A DNA stretch of 64,000 nt from DASRIA01 sp038203635 (GTDB taxonomy: Bacteria > Actinomycetota > Thermoleophilia > Solirubrobacterales > JBBDJG01). The stretch's first letter is position 1. Each line of letters opens with the position of its first letter. Below, piece after piece: positions 36,469 to 45,100 of this stretch. The translations under genes and the position numbers were made by a program. Where the stretch lies: the NCBI GenBank assembly GCA_038203635.1, contig JBBRDT010000001.1, forward strand, positions 1 through 64,000, read 5' to 3'. The notes beneath the pieces were generated by a model. It did no database searches and was not told the origin of the DNA. It saw only the letters and a program-made list of their open reading frames with translations.

Positions 36469-37028
36469 TCGAGGAGATCTCACCTCCGCGCCCCGAGTCG
36501 GCGGACTTCCAGACGCCGGACCTGATCGAGCCGGTCGTGGCCTTTCGCAGCTGGCGATTGGTCGACGGCGCGCTGCGATCCGTCTATCTACCTGTCTTCT
36601 GGACCGAGAGAGAGGTCGAGGCCACGTGCATGGGCTCCGAGGCACCCGGTACCCACTCCCCCCGGTCCGCTCCCCCCGGTCACGAGGCGCCGGACCGCGG
36701 ATGCACCTGCGGCATCTACGCGTACTACGAGCCCGACAGGAACTTTCCCACCGTCGACCACCGCGGCGTGATCGGGATCGTGAGCCTCTGGGGCACGATC
36801 GAGCTGCACGATGACGGCATGCGCGCACAGCACGCACGCGTCGAGGCGCTGGCGCTCTACTCGCGCTGGACCACGCGGCACATCGAGGCGGTGCGTGAGG
36901 TGGCACGCGAGCTGGGCGTCGACCTGGTCGACCTCGACGAGATCGAGGATGCGGCCCGCCGCTACGGACGGCACATCAGCCGCGAGCTCGTACCCGGCGC
37001 CGGGCGCGAGCCGCAGACGGCCCGCTAA
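36465..37028 (+). CDS. Hypothetical protein with CTCGIYA motif
   Basis: Protein of 187 residues starting MIEEISPPRPES. The pattern AFRSWRLVDGALRSVYLPVFW, split from CTCGIYAYY by a proline-rich loop, followed by GIVSLWGTIELHDDGMRAQHARVEAL, matches a widespread actinobacterial family of unknown function that I know only as hypothetical proteins. The invariant-looking Cys pair in C-T-C-G could bind a metal or heme, but this is speculation. No signal peptide, so it is probably cytoplasmic. The start overlaps the possible small upstream frame. Longer upstream starts lose third-position bias and are not preferred. Confidence 0.75.
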   Translation: MIEEISPPRPESADFQTPDLIEPVVAFRSWRLVDGALRSVYLPVFWTEREVEATCMGSEAPGTHSPRSAPPGHEAPDRGCTCGIYAYYEPDRNFPTVDHRGVIGIVSLWGTIELHDDGMRAQHARVEALALYSRWTTRHIEAVREVARELGVDLVDLDEIEDAARRYGRHISRELVPGAGREPQTAR

Positions 37029-37045
37029 CTAACGGCGCTCGCCGG

Positions 37046-37154
37046 TAAACGGCGCGGACTGCGGGGCCGCCAGGCAAGGACGCAGGGAGACCGCGTACCG
37101 GTGGTACGTGGTCGACTGAGGACGCAGCATGGCGGTTCCGGAGTCCGCCGTTTA
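37046..37154. repeat. Nested inverted-repeat element between convergent genes
   Basis: The outer arms, TAAACGGCG...GGACT...CGG at the left and CCGGAGTCCGCCGTTTA at the right, pair with a few bulges and continue into CCGCCA/TGGCGG. Inside is a hairpin of GACCGCGTACC (37089) and GGTACGTGGTC (37103) with a three-base loop. On each side of that hairpin the direct repeat GGACGCAG occurs once (37078 and 37120). The right arm includes the stop codon of the leftward glycosyltransferase gene. It may act as a bidirectional terminator, but its complexity suggests a structured RNA or a mobile repeat unit. Confidence 0.6.
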
Positions 37155-39470
37155 GCGGCGACGGACCTTGAAGGTCCTGGTGACGAGTCCGCGGCCGCTG
37201 CCCTTGGACGCATACACCGTGAGCTTGTAGAAGCCGGGCAGCTCGAGGGCGGCGACGTGCAGGTATGCCGTCCCGAGCGTGTTCGTCTTACGCTCCCGCC
37301 ACCGCACCGGCGTCTTGCCGTCTCGCGAGAAGATCTGGAAGAAGAGGTGGCTCTGCGCTGCCGGCGCCCCCGAGCGCTTGAGCTTCGCACGCACCTTGAC
37401 CGGCAGCTCGGATCCCACCTGCACGGCCTTGGGCATGTCCAGCGTGACGGAAAGCGGGCCACGGTCCGCCACCGGCGCTGTGCGGCGGCGGCTCGGCTCC
37501 CTTCCCGCTCCCGCCCGGCGGCGGGCCCTCCTGTTGCGCAGGTTCGGCTCGAGGCCGACGGAGGACGCGTAGTTGCCGAAGTTGTCGGTCGCTACCAGCC
37601 AGTACCGGCGCTGAACGTAGTAGGGCGCCACGATCCGGGCGGTGAACGAGCCGTCCTTGTCAGCTTTGTACGTTCCCCGGCTTGCCTGGTGGTAGTACAG
37701 GGTCACGCGAGAGTTGAACCGGAACCCGCGGCCCTTCACGGTCATCCGGTGGGTGCCGCGCCTGAAGGTGATGTGAGGCCGCGCAAGCAGCTTCGTAACC
37801 TTGTAGATCCAGGCCCGTGCCTCGTGGTTGCGGTACACGACGTGCTCCAGGCGCCCGCCGTAGGCTTCGATGAAGCGCCTGAAACGCTCCTGGTGCGACG
37901 AGTCCACGAGGGGGTTCTCCGGTGGGTCGTCGCCCTCGTCGGTGTAATAGACGAGGTAGGAGACCTCGCGACTCCTGACCAGCCGCGGAGGCCAATAGTT
38001 GACCCAGTCACGTGACGGGCCGTCGGCGGCGGGGTGCGGACTGCGAACGACGCCTCCCGGAAAGATCGTTGCGAGCCGGAACCGGCCGAAGGGATAGGCG
38101 TCACGATGCGCATAGAACGAGATGGCGTACTGCGCGGAGCCCTTGGAGAGCGTCATCACGCCGTCTTCCGGCTTCGTGTTCGTCTTCAGCCACTTCGCCG
38201 CTTCACGCAGCCCGAAGTACGAGTCCGTGCGCGCCACGTCGACGACCGGTGATGCCATCACCACCGCCGAGCAGAGGCCGGCAAGCAATGCCACCGGCAG
38301 CGCGATCGGCTGTGAGGCGCGCGCCAGCCATCCGACCCTGGGCCGCTGCCCCATCCGCCTCCACCGGTGCGCGATCGCCAGCACGAGGTCGTGCACCGCG
38401 CGCCCCGCCAGGATCGACAGCGGGGGAATGATCGGCAGCAGGTAGTTGAACGCCTTCAGGGGATAGGCCTGGAAGAACAGGGCCACGACGAACACCCAGA
38501 AGAGGAGCAGCCGGTCGCCCGCGCTCCATCGGCGCAACGCGATCGCGATGCCGGCGAGCCAGATCACGGGTGTCACGTAGCCGTCGAAGGCGACGAGCTT
38601 TTCGAGGTAGTAGTACCAGGGGACCTGCGTGGCACGCTGGCCGCTGTCCCCGAGGAACTCGAGCAGCTGGTCCGACTTCAGCGCGATCTGCACCATGACC
38701 GGGATGAAGAACGCGACGAACGCTGCCGAGGCGAGCAGGAAACTGCGCAGGTTCAGGCGCCGCAGCTCTCTGGAGACCAGCAGGTAGTTCAGCGCGATCA
38801 CCACGATCAGCACGCCCGTGACCTTGGCCTGGATCGTCAGCGCCGTGCAGGCCGCGAACCCGTACAACCACGCGTCGCGGCTCGTCGTGATCCATTTCGC
38901 AAAGCAGAACAGGGCCAGCGAGAACAGGAACACGAGCGACGAGTCGAGCAGCGCCAGCCTGCCGAGCAGCACGGAGTAGCCGCTGAGCGCTACGAAGAGT
39001 GCGGCCAGCAGGCCCACGTTGCGCCCATACAGCGTCTTTCCGATGCCGAAGCAGACGAGCACCGTGCCGACGCTGAAGCTGATCGCGACCAGACGGGCAA
39101 TGACGTCGGAGACCCCGAACAGCAGATAGAAGAACGCGACGACCTGCTGGTAGAACAGGAAGTTCGAGTTCCCGCGCGATGCGAGCACGAAGTAGCGGTC
39201 GAGCTGATCGTCGCCGGAGAGCACGGCCGCCTGGCCTGCGTAGACCGCTTCGTCTCCCCGGAGCCCGACGTCTGTGATCGCCCACAGTCGCGGCAGAGCG
39301 GCGATCACGAGAATCGCCCCGAGCATCAGCCTGCCGCGATGACGCCAGAGGAAATGCGTGGTCCGAGCGGCCATGGATTCGAGGGGGCGCCGGCTGCGGC
39401 CAGCCCGGAACAGGGACTCCGCCTCGGAGTCTCGGAGCAGGTGGACGACCGGTCGGAAAGGCGCCTTCAA
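37152..39470 (-). CDS. GT39/PMT-type membrane glycosyltransferase with extracytoplasmic beta domains
   Basis: Integral membrane protein of up to 772 residues. The TTG at 39470 lies seven bases after the upstream stop; the ATG at 39374 (MAARTTHFLWRHR) is an alternative start. About ten to twelve helices fill residues 45-400. The first extracytoplasmic loop has GLRGDEAVYAGQ, the acidic motif used by PMT/ArnT-like enzymes to bind polyprenyl-phosphate sugars. The C-terminal 250 residues are soluble and beta-rich, including a basic RRARRRAGAGREPSRRR linker and a domain ending TFKVRRR. It follows the GT2 fusion gene, which probably makes its polyprenyl-phospho-sugar donor. The acceptor, a protein or surface glycan, is unknown. 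Confidence 0.88.
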   Translation of the reverse strand: MKAPFRPVVHLLRDSEAESLFRAGRSRRPLESMAARTTHFLWRHRGRLMLGAILVIAALPRLWAITDVGLRGDEAVYAGQAAVLSGDDQLDRYFVLASRGNSNFLFYQQVVAFFYLLFGVSDVIARLVAISFSVGTVLVCFGIGKTLYGRNVGLLAALFVALSGYSVLLGRLALLDSSLVFLFSLALFCFAKWITTSRDAWLYGFAACTALTIQAKVTGVLIVVIALNYLLVSRELRRLNLRSFLLASAAFVAFFIPVMVQIALKSDQLLEFLGDSGQRATQVPWYYYLEKLVAFDGYVTPVIWLAGIAIALRRWSAGDRLLLFWVFVVALFFQAYPLKAFNYLLPIIPPLSILAGRAVHDLVLAIAHRWRRMGQRPRVGWLARASQPIALPVALLAGLCSAVVMASPVVDVARTDSYFGLREAAKWLKTNTKPEDGVMTLSKGSAQYAISFYAHRDAYPFGRFRLATIFPGGVVRSPHPAADGPSRDWVNYWPPRLVRSREVSYLVYYTDEGDDPPENPLVDSSHQERFRRFIEAYGGRLEHVVYRNHEARAWIYKVTKLLARPHITFRRGTHRMTVKGRGFRFNSRVTLYYHQASRGTYKADKDGSFTARIVAPYYVQRRYWLVATDNFGNYASSVGLEPNLRNRRARRRAGAGREPSRRRTAPVADRGPLSVTLDMPKAVQVGSELPVKVRAKLKRSGAPAAQSHLFFQIFSRDGKTPVRWRERKTNTLGTAYLHVAALELPGFYKLTVYASKGSGRGLVTRTFKVRRR

Positions 39471-39477
39471 CTCGCGG

Positions 39478-41865
39478 CTAGGAGACGGGGCTGCCCATGA
39501 CCGCCGGCAATTTCTGCCACCAGTCCATGGTGCTGCTGGCGATCAGAGTCGCCGGGACGCTGCCAAAGGCGCGGGTCACGATGTCGCGCTCCGCGGCCTT
39601 CAGGTCGTGCCCGCTCATCCCCTGCAGGAACTCCTCGATCCTGGAGTAAGGCGGGAAGCCGAAGGCGTCCTCGCAGTTCTCCCTCAGGATCTCGAGCGCC
39701 TCCTCGGTATCCATCTGGATCTGGTAGTCGCCGTCGCGCTGGATGATCACCAGCCCGGCAATCTGAGCCTCGGGAGCGACCCGGGCAGTCGGGATCAGGC
39801 GGTCGATGTCGTACTTGGGCGGTGGAATCAGCCTCTGGACGACCGCGTTGAGCGTCGCCGCCGGGATCCGCATCGCGGCCAGCACCATCGCGAACCGGCG
39901 GCCCGACCGGGAATGAAGGCGGCTCTGTGGAACCAGCTTCACCCGCTCACGCCTCGACAGCAGCGGCGTCTTGACGGCATGCACCGTGTGCCGGCTGATC
40001 GTCAGCGGCTTCGGATACGCCAGCACGCGGCCGTCCGGGCACACGATCGTGAGGTCATCGGAAAGGAACGAGTACGGGAAGTGGTCGAGCAGCTTCAGTG
40101 TCGTGGTCGTCTTGCCGGTGTCGGTGCGGGCGGTGACCATGAACCCCTGATCGCCGTCGGCGAAGCACGCGGCGTGCACGAGCGCGTATCCCTTGCTGGC
40201 GAACGTCCAGCGCAGGATCGGCTCGACGACGTTGGTGTACAGCACGTGCGGAGAGCGCTGCAAAAGCGGCGCCGCCAGCACCTCGATGCGCTCGCCCAGG
40301 TGAGAGATTTCGCACCCGAAGCCGAAGCCGCCGACACCCTCCGAGTAGCGGAGCGTACGCGGCTTGACGGGACCCAGCTCCGGGAATTCGGCCGTGATGT
40401 CCGAGTCGTGGTGCCCGTTGCCGTTTCCGTTGCCGTTGACGTGTCCGTTTCCGTTGACGTGTCCGTTGCCGTTCGCGTGTCCGTTGCCGTTGCCGTTGGG
40501 TGTCACGTTCCCGTTGCTCTCGGGGCGACCGCGCATGTGGCCGATCCGGACGCGGATCGTCGGGCGGCTGAGAGCCTCCGTCACGAGGAACCGGTGCAGC
40601 TCCGGCAGCCGCACCTCGGACGTGACCGTGACGATGCCGTGGATGTCGTAACTGAACGAGCCCACGTCCCGGCGCTGGGCCTTGGCCCAGATCCACGCAT
40701 CGGCGACGCCGAACCGGATGATGGTGAGCGCGACCAGCGAAAGGATGTTCGACGCCAGGTAGTGCATCCCCAGACCGGTCGTCAGCACGAACAGCAGCGG
40801 CACCCGCAGCACAAGCGCGGCGTTGTTCATGGCGAAGAACATCGCCGCACGACGCCCGCGTGTTCGCTCGTGCTCGCGACCGGCGAACACCCAGCCTTCC
40901 GTGAAGCAGAAGTTCCACAGGGTGGAGCCCTGGGTCGCGAGGATCGCGGCGGCCACGTAGTACAGCCCGGCCACGTCCGCGAACAGCGCCAGCAGCAGGG
41001 TGTTGACGGCCAGGCCCGTGGCCCCCACCACGGTGAAGCGGCCGAACCGCGCCGTCAGCTGACCCAGCTGCAACCGGCCCAGCTGGCCCACGTACCGCAG
41101 CGCCTCGCGCACGGACGCCTTGGTCTCGCCGGCGTGGCGCTCGCCGAACCCGAACGGCACCTCGGACACGGTCAATCCGGGTGTCCGGACGAGGATCTCG
41201 AGCAGGATCTTGAAACCCCGTGGCCGCAGCCGATCGAGGTCGACGGCCTCCCGCCGGACCACGAAGCAACCGCTCATCGGGTCGCTCACGTGCCACAGGC
41301 TCTTCGGGAAGAGCAGCATCGCCGCCCGCGTGGAGACGCTTGACAGGGCCGAGCGCAGCCGCCCGAACGCACCTTTGTCCCCTCCCGCGCAGAACCGGCT
41401 CGCGACCACCAGGTCCGACGCCGTTCCGAGCGCCTCCAGGTACATCTCCTCGAGTATCTCCGGGGGATGCTGCAGGTCGGCGTCCATGACGCACACGAAC
41501 GGCGCCCGCGCCTGCCGCATCCCGGCGACCACGGCGCCTCCCAGCCCGCCCTGGCGATCGCCCAGCGGGCGATGGATGAGGTAGACGGCGCGCGAGGACT
41601 CGATCGCCCGGATCGCGTCCGGGGTGTCGTCGTCGCTGTCGTCGACGAAGATGACCTCCACCGGCAGGTCCGGCAGCACGCGGTCGAGCCGCGAAACTAG
41701 CGGTCCCACGTTCCCTGCCTCGGCCCTGGTCGGGACGATCACCGAGACCGCCGGCGTGGTTCCGTTCAGGCTGCGGCCGGCCGCCAATACGGCGTCCGCA
41801 GCGCCCTTAGAGATGACTCCGTTCTCGCGCGACCGAGCGGCGCGCGACCTGAATGCAATGTTCAA
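39478..41865 (-). CDS. Fusion of GT2 polyprenyl-phosphate glycosyltransferase, GtrA-like membrane domain and HprK-like P-loop domain
   Basis: Protein of 795 residues with a TTG start. Residues 38-265 form a GT2 domain like dolichol-phosphate mannosyltransferase (SVIVPTRAEAGNVGPL, VDDSDDDTP, DADLQHPPE). Residues 275-400 are a four-helix GtrA-like domain (GRFTVVGATGLAVN). After a 70-residue segment comes an Asn-Gly-His tandem linker (about 455-485). The last 300 residues resemble HPr-kinase-like ATP-binding proteins: TARTDTGKTTTTLKLL at 578, a variant Walker A with Ala for the first Gly, then FLSDDLTIV. GT2-GtrA fusions are known; adding a P-loop kinase-like module is unusual. The GT39 gene starts seven bases downstream and is the likely user of its lipid-linked sugar. 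Confidence 0.87.
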   Translation of the reverse strand: MNIAFRSRAARSRENGVISKGAADAVLAAGRSLNGTTPAVSVIVPTRAEAGNVGPLVSRLDRVLPDLPVEVIFVDDSDDDTPDAIRAIESSRAVYLIHRPLGDRQGGLGGAVVAGMRQARAPFVCVMDADLQHPPEILEEMYLEALGTASDLVVASRFCAGGDKGAFGRLRSALSSVSTRAAMLLFPKSLWHVSDPMSGCFVVRREAVDLDRLRPRGFKILLEILVRTPGLTVSEVPFGFGERHAGETKASVREALRYVGQLGRLQLGQLTARFGRFTVVGATGLAVNTLLLALFADVAGLYYVAAAILATQGSTLWNFCFTEGWVFAGREHERTRGRRAAMFFAMNNAALVLRVPLLFVLTTGLGMHYLASNILSLVALTIIRFGVADAWIWAKAQRRDVGSFSYDIHGIVTVTSEVRLPELHRFLVTEALSRPTIRVRIGHMRGRPESNGNVTPNGNGNGHANGNGHVNGNGHVNGNGNGNGHHDSDITAEFPELGPVKPRTLRYSEGVGGFGFGCEISHLGERIEVLAAPLLQRSPHVLYTNVVEPILRWTFASKGYALVHAACFADGDQGFMVTARTDTGKTTTTLKLLDHFPYSFLSDDLTIVCPDGRVLAYPKPLTISRHTVHAVKTPLLSRRERVKLVPQSRLHSRSGRRFAMVLAAMRIPAATLNAVVQRLIPPPKYDIDRLIPTARVAPEAQIAGLVIIQRDGDYQIQMDTEEALEILRENCEDAFGFPPYSRIEEFLQGMSGHDLKAAERDIVTRAFGSVPATLIASSTMDWWQKLPAVMGSPVS
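40410..40502 (-). repeat. Short tandem repeat encoding an Asn-Gly-His linker
   Basis: Tandem six-base units of CCGTTG/CCGTTT type, broken by GTGT and GCGTGT, encode runs of Asn-Gly with periodic His and Val. They lie between the GtrA and P-loop domains of the fusion protein. Such a repeat is prone to length change and marks a flexible linker. Confidence 0.8.
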
Positions 41866-42174
41866 GGTCCGCTAACCCGCCGTATCGCCAGGCTCGACGG
41901 AGTGCCTCCCATGACGCTCCGCGCGGCCCGCCTTCCCTGCCGAATCCACCTGCATGTCCGTGCCTCCATCCGTAAAGCAGGCGCAACATAACGCACCTTG
42001 CTCCGGAAACACAAGGGGGTGCTGCAACTTTGTACCGGCGGTCCTACAACCAGCCGCGCTTGCTATCGGCCCCACCGGTGGGTTAGGTTTCACCACAACG
42101 GGACGTTGCCGGGGCAGCCGGTGCAGTCGCCGCAGGAATGCTTGGAGTCAGGATGGCCGGAGGCGCGGCAAGGA
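41866..42174. other. Divergent intergenic region with a 12-bp palindrome
   Basis: This 309-base gap separates the leftward GT2 fusion from the rightward phosphatase operon. No gene is supported; an open frame continuing upstream of 42175 lacks coding bias and a start with ribosome site. The perfect palindrome CCCACCGGTGGG at 42071-42082, about 100 bases before the phosphatase start, is a possible regulator site. Confidence 0.45.
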
Positions 42175-45100
42175 ATGCATAAACGGAGGGGGATCGCGTG
42201 CGTCGCGATCGTTGGCGCGCTGTTCGCCCACTTCGGCGCAGCCGGTGCGTCTGCTGCCGACCCGGTGATCGCGGCGGCCGGCGACATCGCCTGCAGCTCC
42301 TCGAGCTCCAACTACAACGGCGGCAACGGGGTGTCCGACCGCTGCCGGCAGAAGTACACGTCCAACCTGATCTTCAACGCAGGCCTCTCGGCGGTCCTCG
42401 TGCTGGGCGACATGCAGTACGAGAGCGCCAGCCTGTCGGGCATCAATAGCTCCTACAACCCGACCTGGGGCCGGGTGAAGTCGATCACCCGCCCGGCGCT
42501 TGGGAACCACGAGTACAAGACGGCCAACGCGGCGGGCTACTTCGACTACTTCAACGGCAGCGGCGCCGCCACGGGCCCGGCCGGCGAGCGCGGCAAGGGC
42601 TACTACAGCTTCGACGTCGGCACCTGGCATTTGATCGCGCTCAACTCGAGCGACCACTGCACGATCGTGTCGTGCGCGGCCGCCTCGGCACAGGAGGTCT
42701 GGCTGAAGGCCGACCTTGCGGCCAACTCGTCGAAGTACTGCACGCTCGCCTTTTGGCACGACCCGCGCTTCAACTCGGGCCACGACGGCAACGCCGACGA
42801 GATGAAGCCGCTTTTCCAGGCTCTCTACGACGCGAACGCCGACCTCATGCTCGGCGGGCACGCACACAGCTACGAGCGCTTCGCGCCTCAGAATCCGGCC
42901 GGCGGGCTTGACAATGCGCGCGGCATCCGCCAGTTCGTGGTGGGCACGGGCGGCGCATTCTGGACGAGCATCGGCACGCCGAAGCCCAACAGCGAAGTGC
43001 GTCAAAACAGCACGTACGGCGTGCTGAAACTGACTCTCAGACCCACGGGCTACGACTATCAGTTCGCCCCCGAGGCGGGCAAGACGTTCACCGACTCCGG
43101 CACGGGCACGTGCCATGGCGGCACGCCGCCCCCGACCGACACGATCAAGCCCTCGATCCCCGGCAACGTGCGCGCCACCGCGGGCACGGGTCAGGTCTCG
43201 CTGCTCTGGAACCAGTCCACGGACAACGTGGGCGTCACGGGGTACCAGGTGTTCCGGGGCGCGACGCAGGTCGCGACGCTCGGCTCGGTCACCTCGTACA
43301 CCGACCCCAACCTCGCGCCGGGCACCTACAGCTACACGGTGCGCGCAGTGGACGGCGCGGGCAACGTCTCCGACGCCAGCGCTGCGGCAAGCGCGACGGT
43401 CGCGGACACCACCAAGCCGACGCCGCCGACGCTCACGGCCACGGCGAGCGCGGGACAGGTCGCCCTCAGCTGGCAGGGGGCCACCGACAACGTTGGAGTG
43501 ACCGGGTACCAGCTGTACCGGGGAGCCACGCAGATCGCCACTCTGGGAGGCGCCGTCACGTCGTACACCGACGCAAATCTCGCGGCAGGCGGCTACAGCT
43601 ACACCGTGCGCGCCGTCGACGCCGCGGGCCTCTCCTCGGACGCCAGCAACACTGCCAGCGCGACCGTGCCCGACACGACCAAGCCGACGACCCCCACCCT
43701 GTCAGCGACCGGCAGCGCGGGGCAGGTCGCGCTGAGCTGGACGGTGTCCACCGACAACGTCGCAGTCACGGGATACGAGGTGTTCCGCGGCTCGGTGCGG
43801 ATCGCGGTCCTCGGCCCCTCCGCCAACTCCTATGCCGACACCGGCCTCTCGCCCGGCACCTACTTCTACGCCGTGCGGTCCTTCGACGCGGCCAACAACT
43901 TCTCGATTTCGAGCAACACCGCGAGCGGGACCGTGCCCGACGGGCTGAAGCCGAGCGCCCCGGGCAACCTGACCGCCTCCGCGCCGACGTCGGCCGCGGT
44001 CGACCTGAGCTGGGTGGCTTCGACCGACAACGTGGGCGTGACCGGCTACAGGGTCTACCGCGACGGTGCACTGATCGCCAGCCCGGGGGCGGCGGCCACC
44101 TCCTACAGCGACTCGGCTGTCTCCGCGACCGTCACCTATCACTACGTCGTGCGCGCGATCGACGCCGCAGGCAACCTCTCCGACCCCAGCAGCGACGTGC
44201 CCGTGACGGTGCCCGACACCGTCAAGCCCAGCGCTCCGGGGAACCTCCACACGACCGCGGTGACCTCCAGCCAGGTGGACCTCGCCTGGAACGCGTCTAC
44301 CGACAACGTCGCCGTGACCGGCTACCGCGTGTTCCGCAATGACGTGCCGATCGCGGACGTGAGCGCCGCGACCCTGTCTTACTCGGACGGCCCGATCACC
44401 CCGGGCACCTACCGCTACACCGTGCGCGCGGTCGACGGTGCCGGGAACGTCTCGGACGCGAGCACCGAGGTGACGGCCACGGTGCCCGACACGGAGAAGC
44501 CCACGACCCCCCAGAACCTCGACGCCACCGCCCGAGGCGCTTTCCAGGTCGACCTCACGTGGGACGCATCCACCGACAACGTCGGCGTGGCCAGCTACCT
44601 GATCTACCGCAACGACGTGCACATCGACACGGTTAGCGGCACGGACACCTCGTACACGGACAACGTGCTCGCCCCGGACCTCTACACGTACTACGTGCGC
44701 GCGGTGGACGACGCGGGGAACCTCTCCGACCCCAGCAACACCGACTCCGCGACTGTCGTCCCGCCGGACGATGAGCTTCCAACGGTGCCGGGCAACCTGA
44801 CGGCCGCCTTGAACGGGACGGACCGGGTCGACCTGAACTGGGAGGAGTCGAGCGACAACGTCCTCGTCACCGGGTACCGGATCTACCGCAACGACGAGCT
44901 GATCAAGACGATCGGCCCGGGATCGTCTTGGTCCGACACCGGGGTCCCCGCGCGTGACCACGAATACCGCGTGCGGGCCGAGGACGCCGCCGGCAACCTT
45001 TCCGACCCGAGCAACCCGGCGGGCGTGATCGTGCCCGACACTGCGCCCCCGTCACCTCCGGGCAACCTCACCGCGAGCGCGCCGGACGGAGGCCCCGTGC

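Noticed and set aside
39358..41343. Long rightward frame opposite the GT2 fusion gene
   Set aside because: The leftward frame has clear glycosyltransferase and GtrA motifs; the rightward one is compositional shadow.
41998..42174. N-terminal extension of the FN3 phosphatase
   Set aside because: It would place 59 non-signal residues before a normal signal peptide and lacks coding bias.
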